Assembly (NCBI GenBank): GCA_900541415.1 | Contig: UQJP01000025.1 | Location: 1 to 58,442 of the forward strand | Source of the DNA: an uncultured Odoribacter sp. | GTDB lineage: Bacteria; Bacteroidota; Bacteroidia; Bacteroidales; Marinifilaceae | Direction: 5' to 3' | DNA: 58,442 nucleotides | Shown here: positions 33,375 to 44,000 of the stretch, one piece after another | Layout: every line of letters begins with the position of its first letter | Position numbering within the stretch: position 1 is the stretch's first letter | Program-made: the position numbers and the translations under genes | The notes under the pieces: generated by a model | Database searches by the model: none | What the model saw: only the letters and a program-made list of their open reading frames with translations | Told to the model about the DNA's origin: nothing

Positions 33375-33950
33375 ATGTTGACAGAAAAAATAAAAGAAGA
33401 GGTCAGAAAAGCTGACGAAATACTAAGAAAAGGCGGGGTGATCCTTTACCCAACCGATACCGTTTGGGGTTTGGGCTGTGACGCTACGAACAATGAAGCC
33501 GTAAAGCGGATTTATGAAATCAAAAAACGGGCGGATAATAAATCTATGCTGGTGCTATTGGATGACGCCGGGAAAATTGCTTCTTATGCAGATGTCCCCG
33601 ATATTGCCCTCGATTTGGTGGAAGTGGCGGATAAACCGACAACGATCATCTATCCGGGAGCTAAACATTTGGCACCGAGCCTGATCGGAGAAGACAACAC
33701 GATCGGTATCCGTATCACCAAAGAAGAATTCTCCCAGGCATTGATTTACCGTTTCCGTAAACCCATTGTTTCAACCTCTGCCAATATCAGCGGTGAACCC
33801 TCTCCGCATTTTTTCAAAGAAATCAGTGAAGAGATTAAAAATGCCGTCGATTATATCGTGGATTTCCGGCGGAACGAAACTAAAAGCTGTACCCCGTCGA
33901 GTATTATCAAGTTGGGACTGGGCGGAGAAATTCAGATTATCCGGAAATAA
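33375..33950 (+). CDS. L-threonylcarbamoyladenylate synthase (Sua5/YrdC/TsaC family)
   Basis: Makes threonylcarbamoyl-AMP from threonine, bicarbonate and ATP, the first step of the t6A modification at position 37 of ANN-decoding tRNAs. It has 191 residues from the ATG at 33375 (MLTEKIKEEVRKADEIL). The frame is open from 33306, but the extra 23 residues do not belong to the family. Conserved stretches: GGVILYPTDTVWGLGCDATN, the KKR near residue 52 (KKRADNKSMLVLL), and STSANISGEPSP. It is the short YrdC-only type, without the Sua5 C-terminal domain. The tsaB gene of the same pathway follows after 43 bases. Confidence 0.95.
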   Translation: MLTEKIKEEVRKADEILRKGGVILYPTDTVWGLGCDATNNEAVKRIYEIKKRADNKSMLVLLDDAGKIASYADVPDIALDLVEVADKPTTIIYPGAKHLAPSLIGEDNTIGIRITKEEFSQALIYRFRKPIVSTSANISGEPSPHFFKEISEEIKNAVDYIVDFRRNETKSCTPSSIIKLGLGGEIQIIRK

Positions 33951-33993
33951 TCCGGAAAAATAAATCCTATATATTTAAAACCTGCATACAACA

Positions 33994-34680
33994 ATGGCTC
34001 TGATATTAAATATCGATACTTCAACTTCGGTCTGTTCGGTTGCCCTGGCAAAGGGCGGAAAAGTCATCGCTTTAAAAGAAAGCAATGAGGGGTTGAATCA
34101 TTCCATCTTATTAGGCACTTATATCGATGAACTTTTCAAAGAAGCACAGATCACCCCTCATCAACTGGACGCGGTTGCAATCAGCATGGGACCGGGCTCT
34201 TACACCGGATTACGAATCGGCGTATCGATGGCCAAAGGCCTGTGTTTCGGCACAGGTAAACCTTTAATAGCTGTTCCCACCCTTCAGGCACTCGCCTTGT
34301 CGGTTTCCTCCCGCTTGCAGGAAGATGCCTGGTATTGTCCCATGATCGACGCACGGCGCATGGAGGTCTATACCGCTTTTTTCGATCAGCAAAATCAAAT
34401 CCTGATCGACACAAAAGCAGAGATCATCGATGAACATTCTTTCGCCGACCTTTTGGCAAATCACAAAATATATTTTTTTGGTAACGGCAGCGATAAGGTA
34501 AAAACCACCCTCACGGCACCCAACGCCTGCTATATCGGGCAAGTGGAAACATCTGCCGCGCATCTGCCGGAGATTTCGGAACAACGTTTCACCCAAGGGC
34601 TTTTTGAAGATGTGGCCTACTTCGAGCCTTTTTACCTAAAGGATTTTATAGCTACAACCCCAAAGAAAAAAGTGTTATAA
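33994..34680 (+). CDS. tsaB: t6A synthesis complex subunit TsaB
   Basis: Non-catalytic partner that forms a heterodimer with TsaD and with TsaE completes t6A synthesis in tRNA. It has 228 residues with an ASKHA fold: LILNIDTSTSVCSVAL (phosphate-1-like loop), NHSILLGTYIDEL, and the hallmark AISMGPGSYTGLRIGVSMAKGL. The C-terminal half is shorter and variable, as usual. Its position next to the synthase gene gives two steps of one tRNA modification in one transcript. Confidence 0.95.
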   Translation: MALILNIDTSTSVCSVALAKGGKVIALKESNEGLNHSILLGTYIDELFKEAQITPHQLDAVAISMGPGSYTGLRIGVSMAKGLCFGTGKPLIAVPTLQALALSVSSRLQEDAWYCPMIDARRMEVYTAFFDQQNQILIDTKAEIIDEHSFADLLANHKIYFFGNGSDKVKTTLTAPNACYIGQVETSAAHLPEISEQRFTQGLFEDVAYFEPFYLKDFIATTPKKKVL

Positions 34681-34739
34681 ACAACTTTTAAGCCTATTGT
34701 TCCGATATAATCATAATTACCAATTAAAATAAAGAAACC

Positions 34740-35441
34740 ATGAAAACTAAAATCCTAACCTTCCTTGCAGCGGCTTTTTTACTGTCGGGCTGCCAGAAAG
34801 AGATCAAGCTGGAAGTGAAACAAATGCACGAAATGGACAAAACGGAATTATGGGCATTTACAATCGACCGTCCTTTATTCTCGACAACAGAACCTTCGGT
34901 GGAGGCAAGTTGTGTTGTCATTAACGATTCGATTACAAACTTTATCAATCAACAGAAGAAAGAGATCGAAGCACAGGCTAAAGAATTTAAAATGGCTATG
35001 GACTCTTTAGGGGAACAAATGGTGGGCCCGTTCGAGCTGATCGTAAAAGACTCCGTTTATATGGCTGACGAAAATTATATCAGTGTACGCTTACTGACTT
35101 ATTCATACACAGGAGGGGCACATGGTATGACTAATTTTTATGGCCTAAACTATAATGTGAAAACGAAAAAATTCCTGAATAATACAGAAATCATCAATAC
35201 CGGCAAAGCTCCGCAAATCAATGAACTGCTAAAAGCGCATTTACAAAATCCGGATAGCTGTTTTAACGAAGTGCCGACCATTGAGAATTTTACCGCACTG
35301 AATTTCACCCGGAATAGTATAGATTTCACCTATGCACAATATATCCTCGGCCCATATTCCTGCGGCTATACGTCTATCGCTATCCCCGGCCACAAAATGA
35401 AAGACCTGCTACTCATCAATACCAACGTAGCTAAAAATTAA
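34740..35441 (+). CDS. DUF3298-type lipoprotein
   Basis: A 233-residue lipoprotein with lipobox LSGC at residues 16-19 and a mature region of the DUF4163/DUF3298 pair. The YTGGAHGMTNFYGLNYN motif in the second half is typical of DUF3298, where a similar fold occurs in RsiV and in PdaC, a lysozyme- or substrate-binding module. No catalytic role is known. The periplasmic face of a membrane is expected. It is probably a separate transcription unit, 59 bases after tsaB, ended by a strong hairpin. Confidence 0.8.
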   Translation: MKTKILTFLAAAFLLSGCQKEIKLEVKQMHEMDKTELWAFTIDRPLFSTTEPSVEASCVVINDSITNFINQQKKEIEAQAKEFKMAMDSLGEQMVGPFELIVKDSVYMADENYISVRLLTYSYTGGAHGMTNFYGLNYNVKTKKFLNNTEIINTGKAPQINELLKAHLQNPDSCFNEVPTIENFTALNFTRNSIDFTYAQYILGPYSCGYTSIAIPGHKMKDLLLINTNVAKN

Positions 35442-35483
35442 AAGCCGTTTCAAAATCATTGTATTTAACAGCTTCCATTATAT

Positions 35484-35520
35484 ATACCCTAAACTTTCTC
35501 TAAAGTTTAGGGTATTTTTA
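35484..35520 (+). terminator. Terminator after the DUF3298 gene
   Basis: A perfect 14-bp stem (ataccctaaacttt at 35484-35497, aaagtttagggtat at 35502-35515) with a 4-base loop and five T after it. Confidence 0.88.
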
Positions 35521-35600
35521 TGAGGGATTCAAGCCTGTACCCCGTATGCTTCCCTGGCCAATCCTTTTTCATTCCTCCTATTTACCTACAAGCCCATTAT

Positions 35601-35633
35601 AAAAAAACAGTTGCAGGAAAAATCCTGCAACTG
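35601..35633 (-). terminator. Terminator after the GH3 gene
   Basis: A perfect 11-bp stem (cagttgcagga at 35608-35618, tcctgcaactg at 35623-35633) with a 4-base loop, and on the minus strand a run of seven T (35601-35607). It ends the polysaccharide utilization operon. Confidence 0.88.
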
Positions 35634-35686
35634 GCATCATGAATCTGTAAATTGGCGGTACTTTACTCTGTAAAGGCATTCATGAT

Positions 35687-37954
35687 TTATTGTTGATAGG
35701 CAAAGTAGCCTTCATTCGTTTCATCGGCTGCATTCGCTGCTACCCACACTTTAAAGTCGCCCGGCTCCGGACCGAATTTCATTTTTAAATTATAAAAACT
35801 AATCATTTCAGGGGTAATTGTAAATTGTACGGTCTTTGTTTCTCCCTTTTGCAGGTTCACTTTCTCAAAACCTTTCAATTCTTTGACCGGACGGGTAACA
35901 CTACCCACCAAATCCTGTATATACAACTGCACGACCTGCTCCCCTGCACGATCCCCTGTGTTCTTCACATCCGCCGTTACCAGAATCTTTCCGTCCTTTT
36001 TCAATACATTTTGGTCAAGCCGAAGGTTCGCGATCTCAAAAGTAGTATAACTAAGCCCATACCCAAAAGGATAAAGCGGAGTATTTTCCTCATCGAGGTA
36101 AAAAGAGCGGTAATCGATTTTCGGTGCAGCGGGATCGATGGGGCGTCCGGTATTCTTATGATTATAATACAGAGGGATTTGCCCCACCGAACGCGGGAAC
36201 GACATGGTCAGACAACCGGAAGGGTTATAAGCCCCGGAAACGACATCGGCAATGGAGTATCCCGCCATTGTTCCCAAATACCAGGCTTCCAAAATGGCAT
36301 CCACATTTTTATCTTCCCAGGATAAATCCAAAGGACGGCCATTCATGAGTATCAATCCCACAGGTTTTCCCAATTTCACCAATTCTTTCAGTAAATCCTG
36401 CTGTGCTCCGGGCAATTTAATGTTTACCCGGGAAGCGGCTTCCCCTGACCAGTTAAAATCTTCTCCCATAACAGCCAGAACAAGGTCGGCTTTTCGGGCC
36501 ACCGCAAGGGCTTCTGCAAATCCTTGTCGATTCTCTGTAGTAAGGTCACAACCCTGTGCATAAATAAAATTGACTTTACTCCCCTTGTAGGCATCTGTCA
36601 ATCCTTCGAATACGGGCACGCTTTGTTCCCGATTTCCCCGTCCTGCCCATTCGCCATTGAGATTCGCCCGGTCTTTCACCATAGGCCCGATCAAAGCCAC
36701 AGTCTGCGATTTATTGGCATCTATCGGGAAAAATTGTTTTTCGTTTTTCAACAATACCACCGACTTTTTCCCCGCTTCTCTCGCCAATTGCAGAAATTCA
36801 GGTTTCATGATCGTTTTCTTTTCTCTTTCATTATCCAAGTAACGATACGGATCATCGAACAATCCCAATAAAAATTTCATTTCCAAAATAGGACGCACAG
36901 CCCGATCCAACGCAGCTTCGGAAACTTTACCTTCTTTCACTAAATCAGGAAGGTATTTTATAAAAACACTTCCGTTCATATCCATGTCGATCCCCGCATT
37001 TACGGCCAATTCGGCCGCTTCTTCCTCGTTTTTCGCCACTCCGTGAGGAACCAATTCGTTGATTGCCGTGTAATCTGTCACAACAAAGCCCCGGAATTTC
37101 CATTGATCCCGCAATACATCCGTGTATAAGAATTTATTGGCTGTGGCAGGTACTCCGTCCACTTCATTAAAAGCCGTCATAAAAGTTGCGACTCCGGCTT
37201 TTTCCGCTGCCTCGAAAGGTGGAAAATAGGTTTCATACAGCGATCTTTCCGAAACATCCACGGTATTATAGTCACGTCCCGCTTCCGCCGCCCCGTATGC
37301 AGCAAAATGCTTCGCACAGGCAAGAACGGTATTGGTATTCTTCAGGTCTTTCCAGGAATTTCCCTGGTATCCCTTCACTTTGGCAACGGCAACCAAGCTT
37401 CCATACCAGGGATCTTCCCCGGCACCTTCCATCACCCGTCCCCATCGGGCATCTCTGGTGACATCGATCATCGGGGCAAAAGTCCAGCATATTCCCTCGG
37501 CAGCAGCCTCTGTGGCCGACACGGAAGCGGTCTGCCGCATCAGTTCTAAATCCCAGGAACAGGCTTCCGCCAATGGCATCGGGAATATAGTGCGAAAACC
37601 ATGCACAACGTCATACGCAAACAAAACCGGAATTTTCAACCGGGATTCCGAAAGGGCCATTTCCTGCAATTTTCTTACCCCATCCACAGTGACTGCATTG
37701 AAAATACTTCCAACCAGCCCTTTTTTCAGATAGGTTTCCCAATCGCTTTTCATAACAGGCCCGGTAATATCCCAGTCAGCAGAATATTGTGTCATTTGCC
37801 CGATCTTTTCTTCCACAGTCATCAATGCCAGCACGGAATCGACTTTTCTTTCTATATGCTTATCCCCGCTAAAGCTTTTCCAATTCCCGTGGGGGACTTT
37901 CCCGCACCCAACGGCAAGGCAAGCCAACAATCCGATAATAATTTCCTTTCTCAT
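35687..37954 (-). CDS. GH3 beta-glucosidase lipoprotein
   Basis: A 755-residue exoglycosidase with a lipoprotein signal (LAVGC, Cys17). It has the (beta/alpha)8 barrel with the nucleophile Asp in GFVVTDYTAINEL, the alpha/beta sandwich with the acid/base region GEDFNWSGEAASR, and a C-terminal fibronectin III-like domain. The family cleaves non-reducing beta-glucosyl ends. Being next to a GH144 endo-beta-1,2-glucanase and a SusC/SusD pair, it most likely degrades beta-1,2-gluco-oligosaccharides (sophorose type), as I recall for the GH3 of a similar locus in Bacteroides thetaiotaomicron. A broader beta-glucosidase cannot be excluded. Confidence 0.93.
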   Translation of the reverse strand: MRKEIIIGLLACLAVGCGKVPHGNWKSFSGDKHIERKVDSVLALMTVEEKIGQMTQYSADWDITGPVMKSDWETYLKKGLVGSIFNAVTVDGVRKLQEMALSESRLKIPVLFAYDVVHGFRTIFPMPLAEACSWDLELMRQTASVSATEAAAEGICWTFAPMIDVTRDARWGRVMEGAGEDPWYGSLVAVAKVKGYQGNSWKDLKNTNTVLACAKHFAAYGAAEAGRDYNTVDVSERSLYETYFPPFEAAEKAGVATFMTAFNEVDGVPATANKFLYTDVLRDQWKFRGFVVTDYTAINELVPHGVAKNEEEAAELAVNAGIDMDMNGSVFIKYLPDLVKEGKVSEAALDRAVRPILEMKFLLGLFDDPYRYLDNEREKKTIMKPEFLQLAREAGKKSVVLLKNEKQFFPIDANKSQTVALIGPMVKDRANLNGEWAGRGNREQSVPVFEGLTDAYKGSKVNFIYAQGCDLTTENRQGFAEALAVARKADLVLAVMGEDFNWSGEAASRVNIKLPGAQQDLLKELVKLGKPVGLILMNGRPLDLSWEDKNVDAILEAWYLGTMAGYSIADVVSGAYNPSGCLTMSFPRSVGQIPLYYNHKNTGRPIDPAAPKIDYRSFYLDEENTPLYPFGYGLSYTTFEIANLRLDQNVLKKDGKILVTADVKNTGDRAGEQVVQLYIQDLVGSVTRPVKELKGFEKVNLQKGETKTVQFTITPEMISFYNLKMKFGPEPGDFKVWVAANAADETNEGYFAYQQ

Positions 37955-38117
37955 ATATTTTTGTTTTTAACTATTGCATAGAACTTTCAAGCCTACTGTC
38001 ATCCTGATGATGAATTATCTTTACTCTGAAATCCTATTTTTAAATTTGTACTATTTTTTACCTGCCAGCTCCTCTTTCAGCAAGCCCGTTCATTTTAATT
38101 TTTCTCTCTATGCCGGG

Positions 38118-39467
38118 TTAATTTTCTTCCCAACCTGTTGTCTGATCCTCTTTTAGCCAGGGAGAGCTGAATCCCAATTTTTTCAGTCCGTTCTGCACAT
38201 CGGGATGGCTCATAAACAACTCCCAAAGCAACCCGGTGCGGTAGTTTTCAATCATTCCGATGATAGGCCCCTGGTCAATGGCAAGATAAGAATCGGCCAC
38301 CCAATTCGCCGTAGGATTGAAAGCATCTTTAAAACCATATTCCCCCCACAAAGTATCGCCCAAATCATAATAAAAATGTTTAAGGGCTTCCATGGAATAT
38401 TTCGGAGTATAGGGAAAGGCCGAAAGAGCTGCCGTAGGAGTGATAACCCCTCTGTCGATCAACGGATCGTGGGCGGAATAGCCCTGATCCCCATCGCTGG
38501 CAGTAAATCCCCAGCTATTCTTCCCATAACCTTTATAGCCGTTGGGATTCACAATAGCATGTTTCCGGTTGATCAGGGTGTGGTTCACATTCTGTTTCCA
38601 ATAATTAGCATACTGATCCTTTAAGCCCCTGGGATCCAACCCCAAATAAGAATAATGGGTGAAAAACAAAGGCCCACCGTAATCCATTCCCAAAGGCAAA
38701 CGTATTCCATAAAATTTTTTGCCATTTTTAAAAATAGGCCCACTCGCCCATCCCTTGTGATAAACGGAATCCCGGATCGGGTATGTGGGTGAGGCTGCTG
38801 CTAAAATATAAGTAATCTGCGCTTCATTATGTCCGTGAATAGGATGGTCCATTTCCCAGCCATAATTCGGTGACCAATGCCAAAACAGCACATCCCGCCC
38901 GTTCGTAAACCAATTCCAATCCGCCTCTTTCCATAGCTTATCGATCAGCGCCCTCAACTCTGTTTCCTGGGGAGTGTCCCGGTTAAAATATTGGTGCGCA
39001 GCCAATAATCCTTCAAATAAAAAAGAAGTTTCCACCAAATCCGCTCCATCGTCTTTTTTACTGAAAGCAATCGCTTTCCCCGTAGTGCCATTCAACCAAT
39101 GCGACCATACCCCATGATAACGCTCTGCCTTTTCATCGAGAAATTTCACCATTTTCAGCAAGCGTTCCACGCCCTGTTCCCGGGTGATAAATCCCCGTTC
39201 AACCCCCACAACGATCGCCATAACGCCAAAGCCGGAGCCACCGATGGTGACCACTTCGTGACTGATGTGCAAAGTGTCTGTGCGTTCTCTCGCCAAACCA
39301 CTGACCGGATGGGCGAAATCCCAAAAATAGCGAAATGTCTGGCGTTGCACTTTGGTCAACAACTCCTCGTCGGTTAAAACCTCCTTCCGGGACTCGGGCG
39401 TTTGGGCCTGCAATGTAAATGCCAGTCCCAAAAACAAAAATCCGATCCACAATATCCTATTTATCAT
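38118..39467 (-). CDS. GH144 endo-beta-1,2-glucanase (glucoamylase-like fold)
   Basis: A 449-residue exported enzyme with a signal peptide cleaved near LQAQ. The (alpha/alpha)6 domain of the type once called 'glucoamylase-like, DUF2329' spans about 30-440. Signature stretches include RQTFRYFWDFAHPVSGLARER, FWHWSPNYGWEMDHPIHGHNE, and DYGGPLFFTHYSYLGLDPR. Characterised members cut cyclic and linear beta-1,2-glucans to short oligosaccharides. It is a gene of the SusC-SusD-GH144-GH3 locus. The family call is good; activity on beta-1,2-glucan is from family knowledge. Confidence 0.88.
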   Translation of the reverse strand: MINRILWIGFLFLGLAFTLQAQTPESRKEVLTDEELLTKVQRQTFRYFWDFAHPVSGLARERTDTLHISHEVVTIGGSGFGVMAIVVGVERGFITREQGVERLLKMVKFLDEKAERYHGVWSHWLNGTTGKAIAFSKKDDGADLVETSFLFEGLLAAHQYFNRDTPQETELRALIDKLWKEADWNWFTNGRDVLFWHWSPNYGWEMDHPIHGHNEAQITYILAAASPTYPIRDSVYHKGWASGPIFKNGKKFYGIRLPLGMDYGGPLFFTHYSYLGLDPRGLKDQYANYWKQNVNHTLINRKHAIVNPNGYKGYGKNSWGFTASDGDQGYSAHDPLIDRGVITPTAALSAFPYTPKYSMEALKHFYYDLGDTLWGEYGFKDAFNPTANWVADSYLAIDQGPIIGMIENYRTGLLWELFMSHPDVQNGLKKLGFSSPWLKEDQTTGWEEN

Positions 39468-39504
39468 ATTAATAGATGCTTATTAAGAAAACGCGTTACA
39501 TGTA

Positions 39505-40992
39505 TCAATTAGGCTGTAATACTCCATTCGAAATATCGATCTGTGTTTGCGGGATGAGGAACACACTGTTGCGGGCCGCTGAAAAATTCGTGCCGGGCAT
39601 GTCCGCCTTCAACTGTTCGAGAGCATAGCCGGGAACCACCTTGTCGGCCCGAATCAGGTCGAAAAAGCGATGTCCTTCCAAAGCCAGTTCTATCCGCCGC
39701 TCTTTCCAGATCAACAAACGTAACTGGTCTTTATCTCTTTCCGTGATTTGCGGTAAAATACCGGAATTCTCCACACCTTGTGCTACCGATTCGCGGGCAC
39801 GCAGGCGCACTCTTTCCAATTTTGCCAAAGCTTCGTCGGTTTTACCCAATTCGTTCGCAGCTTCCGCATAAATCAAAAGCACATCGGCAAAACGTAAAAA
39901 GTAAAGGTGGGCATTCGTTTTGGTGAAACTATTGGCATTCCAATAACTGACAGGCCAGATCACTTTTTTATTGGCACGCGGCTCTGTGGTCGGCAAAAAC
40001 TCTATTTTCTGGAATCCGGCAACCGAATCTCCATTGAAAAATATGGTGGCTTCCCGCCGTGGATCGCCTGTTTCATAACTGTTCGCCAAACTTTCGGTAG
40101 GAGAAAGGAATCCCCAGCCAAAAAATCCCCGAATCCCCTGCCACATCACAAATTGCGACTCATTATCCCGGTTAGACAACCAATAAAACTGGTCGCCCAG
40201 CATCACTTCGTCGGAATAATAAGAATTAGGGTTAAATAAATCACGGTAGTCAGGGTGCAAATCATATTCTTCCCGGCTAATCACCGAATCGGCATAGCGG
40301 AAAGCATTTTCATAATCCTGCCGGAAAAGGTACACTTTAGCTAATAGTCCTTCGGCAGTACCTTTGGTTACCCGACCTAAATTTTCCGTTCCCCATTCCT
40401 GACGGGTAGGAAGATTTTCGGCAGCATAAGTCAGGTCTTTCACAATTTCATCGTATACCTGATCTGCCGAAGCCCTCGGCTTATTGTATTCACCCGGCTG
40501 GGGGATAGTCAGCATCAGCGGCACTCCGCCAAACGCCCGTACGAGGTTAAAGTAAAAAAATCCCCGGAAAAAATGAGCCTGAGCCAACGAACGGGTGTAT
40601 TGCGTTCCGTTAGCGAGCCCGCCGAAACGGTCAAGCACTAAATTACAATCGCCGATTCCATTATAATTTCCCGTCCACCAGTTGTTCAATTCCGGAACAC
40701 TGGCATCGTAAGTAAAATTATTCACCGTATTCAACCGTGCCGTACTTCCGTCCGACAGTTCGCTACCGGTATTACTATTATCACTGGGCAGCTCTGTGAT
40801 CACAAACCAGGGAAAACCTTCCTGATCCCATTCCCGCAAGCGGGCATACATCGCATTCACTGCCATTGTTTCTCCTTCATCCTCACCGAAGAACAGGTCT
40901 TCGGAGAGTTCCCCCTGCGGAGTTGGGCTGAGAAAATCGCTGCATCCGCCCAACATTCCTGCAAGTAACGTAATATATATAAGCCTTTTCAT
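39505..40992 (-). CDS. SusD-family surface glycan-binding lipoprotein
   Basis: A 495-residue outer-membrane lipoprotein (lipobox LGGC, Cys16) that acts as the glycan-capturing lid on the SusC channel. The family is shown by the TPR-rich N-terminal half (SQAHFFRGFFYFNLVRAFGGVPL) and the C-terminal LLIYAEAANELGK and RRIELALEGHRFFDLIRADK. The start at 40992 is chosen because it opens the lipoprotein signal (MKRLIYITLLAGMLGGC). Seven further codons are open upstream. It follows susC by 25 bases. Confidence 0.95.
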   Translation of the reverse strand: MKRLIYITLLAGMLGGCSDFLSPTPQGELSEDLFFGEDEGETMAVNAMYARLREWDQEGFPWFVITELPSDNSNTGSELSDGSTARLNTVNNFTYDASVPELNNWWTGNYNGIGDCNLVLDRFGGLANGTQYTRSLAQAHFFRGFFYFNLVRAFGGVPLMLTIPQPGEYNKPRASADQVYDEIVKDLTYAAENLPTRQEWGTENLGRVTKGTAEGLLAKVYLFRQDYENAFRYADSVISREEYDLHPDYRDLFNPNSYYSDEVMLGDQFYWLSNRDNESQFVMWQGIRGFFGWGFLSPTESLANSYETGDPRREATIFFNGDSVAGFQKIEFLPTTEPRANKKVIWPVSYWNANSFTKTNAHLYFLRFADVLLIYAEAANELGKTDEALAKLERVRLRARESVAQGVENSGILPQITERDKDQLRLLIWKERRIELALEGHRFFDLIRADKVVPGYALEQLKADMPGTNFSAARNSVFLIPQTQIDISNGVLQPN

Positions 40993-41017
40993 AACCAAAA
41001 TTTTCAAATTCAATCCT

Positions 41018-44000
41018 TTACAACGTTATATTCAATCCAAACCGATAGGCAGAAGTTACAGGATACACCGTACGATCGATCCCGGCTTCCAGGGCAGAGC
41101 CTGTAATTTCCGGTGTAAATCCGTGATATTTAGTAATGTAAAATACATTATTCCCATTAAAGAACACCCTTAATTTCGTCAGCCGTATTTTTTGAATCAT
41201 CCGTTTAGGGAAAGTGTAACCCAATTCAAGATTTTGCAACTTCACATACGAACCGTTTTCTACATAACGATCGGATACGAAATAATTGTTCCCTTCCAAT
41301 GTCATACGCGGAACTCCGGTATTCTTGTTATTCTCTGTCCAACGGTCGAGGAACGAAGTGTCCCAGTTATCCGAACCAGAATAGCGTTCGATCTGCTTTG
41401 CGTTGAATATCTTATTCCCAAAGTTTCCCTGAAAATCAAACGAGAAATCAATTCCTTTCCAATCCATACTGAAACCGAGCCCTCCGATAAACTTGGGAAT
41501 AGGGCTTCCTATTTCCGTACGGTCTTTGTCGTCCACATATCCGCTTCCGTCCAAATCCTGATAGATTAAATCACCGGGAGCCACATTGTTCTGGTATTTC
41601 TGATCGGGATTCCCGCTAATCTGGGCAGCCATTGCATTGTAGCGGTCTATTTCTTCCTGCGATTGAAAAATTCCGGCTGTACGATAACCATAGAAATACC
41701 CGATTGATTTGCCTTCTTCGGTCATCGAGATTAACCGCCCGCCACCAATATCACCTTTTTGTATCCGAGTGCCTCCCAAGTTTCCTACCCGATTTTTGAT
41801 GGTTGTCCCCGTAAAACGTACCGAATAATTGAAGTTCCTGATGCTCTGTTGCCATGTCACCGTAAAATCCGCTCCCCGGTTTGTCACCGAGCCTACATTG
41901 GTTTCCACCGGAGTCAACCCTACCGCTCCCGGCACATTTACCGTCACCAGCATATCTTTTGTTTTCCGGTTATAGTAATCGAATTCCACGGTCAGCTGAT
42001 TATTCAGCACCCCAAGATCAAACCCCACATCGTATTGTTCCGAGCGCTCCCAATGGATCGAGCGGTTATATAGCGAAGTAACCGTGGCCCCCGGATAATA
42101 TACCCCGTTAAATACTGCGTCAAAATTCGGATCGACGTTCACTAAAGCAAAATAACGGTAGTTATTGATTTTGTCGTTACCGATCTGTCCCCAGCTTCCC
42201 CTGATCTTTAAATTATCGAGCCAATCCACTTTCCCTTTTAAGAAATTTTCCTCCGTAACACGCCAGCCGGCAGCAACAGACGGGAAATATCCCCAGCGAT
42301 GATCCGGTCCAAACTTCGACGACCCGTCAGCACGGAAAGAAAAAGTAAACAGATAACGCTCCATGAGGGTGTAGTTGGCCCGGAATAAATAAGAAAATAT
42401 AGCTTCGGTGTAACCATTATTCACCGCATTACGGGTGTCCTTAGAAGTCTGATCCAAATACCAATAATTTTTATCTTGTGAAAAAAGATCCCTGCCGGAA
42501 CCTCCCAGCAATTCAAAACGCCTTTCCTGTGCCGTGATACCTCCCAACAAATTTAAACGGTGAATATCATTGAAAGTCATATTATAGGTCAATGTATTTT
42601 CCCACAACCAGGTGAAATCCCGCGACCAGTTTTTCGACAATTCATTCTCTTCATTTTTTTGTGTGGAAGAAACGAAGTATTTCGGACGAAATATTTCTTC
42701 CCGCCGATTCAGGTAATCGAACCCGAAACTGGTCCGAAAGCTCAGGCCATCGATGATCGTCCAATCCAAAAAGGCATTCCCGGTCATCCGGTCGTCCCGG
42801 ACACTATTGTTCAGGTAAGCAATCGTCGCCAGGGGATTTCCGGTAGATGAATTCTGCGAATCGGAAAAATCACCGTTTTCATTATAAGGAGTGATTACGG
42901 GACTTAAACGGTATGCCTGTCCCACAACAGAGGGATCATCATTGTTTTTCACACTGAAGGCTGCCGAGATATTATGCCCGATCACCACTTTATTGCCTAT
43001 CTTGTAATCGTTATTCAAACGCAAGGTCAAACGGTGGTAACCACTTCTTTTAATGACTCCTTTTTGTTGGAAATACCCCACGCTCAGATTATAATTCACA
43101 TTTTCACTTCCTCCGTTCAGGCTGGCCTGGTAATCACGAACGGAAGCTATATGAAAAATCTCATCGAACCAATTCGTCCCTTTTCCCATAGAAGCCGGAT
43201 CGGGATATAAAGGGTCGCCTCCCGAATTAACCAACGCTTCGTTCAAAAGGGTGGCATATTGAGAGGCATCCGCCATTTTCAGCCGATCGCTCACCACCTG
43301 AAATCCTTCACTCCCGGATATAGACAATACAGGCTTTCCCTTACGTCCCTGCTTCGTAGTGACAATGATCACTCCGTTCGCGCCCCGTGACCCATAAATT
43401 GCCGTAGCGGAAGCATCCTTCAGGATTTCCATCGATGCAATATCATGGCTGTTCAGAAAGCCGATGTCGTTCACCAACATTCCATCCACTACATACAACG
43501 GGCTGCTGTTGTTCGTTGTTCCGATTCCCCGGATTTTCACTTCCGGCTCGCTTCCCGGCGTGCCATTGGCAGACACCAAAACTCCGGAAACTTTACCCTG
43601 TAAAGCGTTGGCTACGTTAGCCACCGGGCTTTTTAAAAGTTCGTCACTCTTTAATGTGGTTACCGCTCCGGTCAAATCGGATTTACGTTGTACGCCATAC
43701 CCCACTACCACCACTTCATCCATTAACTTGGAATCTTCTTCCATAACTACATCGATGATCTTTTTCCCATTCACCGGTTGTTCCACCGTTTTCATACCCA
43801 CAAAACTAAATACCAGCGTTGCATCCGGAGCCACGTTTCCTAATGTATAGTTTCCATCAATGTTAGTGACGGTACCCACCCCTTGCAACCCTTTTATCAA
43901 TATCGTTGCACCGATGACAGGTTCTCCCGTTCCTTTTTCCGACACTGTTCCGGAAACTGTGATTTTTCCCTGCCCGAAAACAGTTCCGGCCAGCAATAAA

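Noticed and set aside
36524..36871. 115-codon plus-strand frame opposite the GH3 gene
   Set aside because: A shadow of a strong glycosidase gene, without any own signal.
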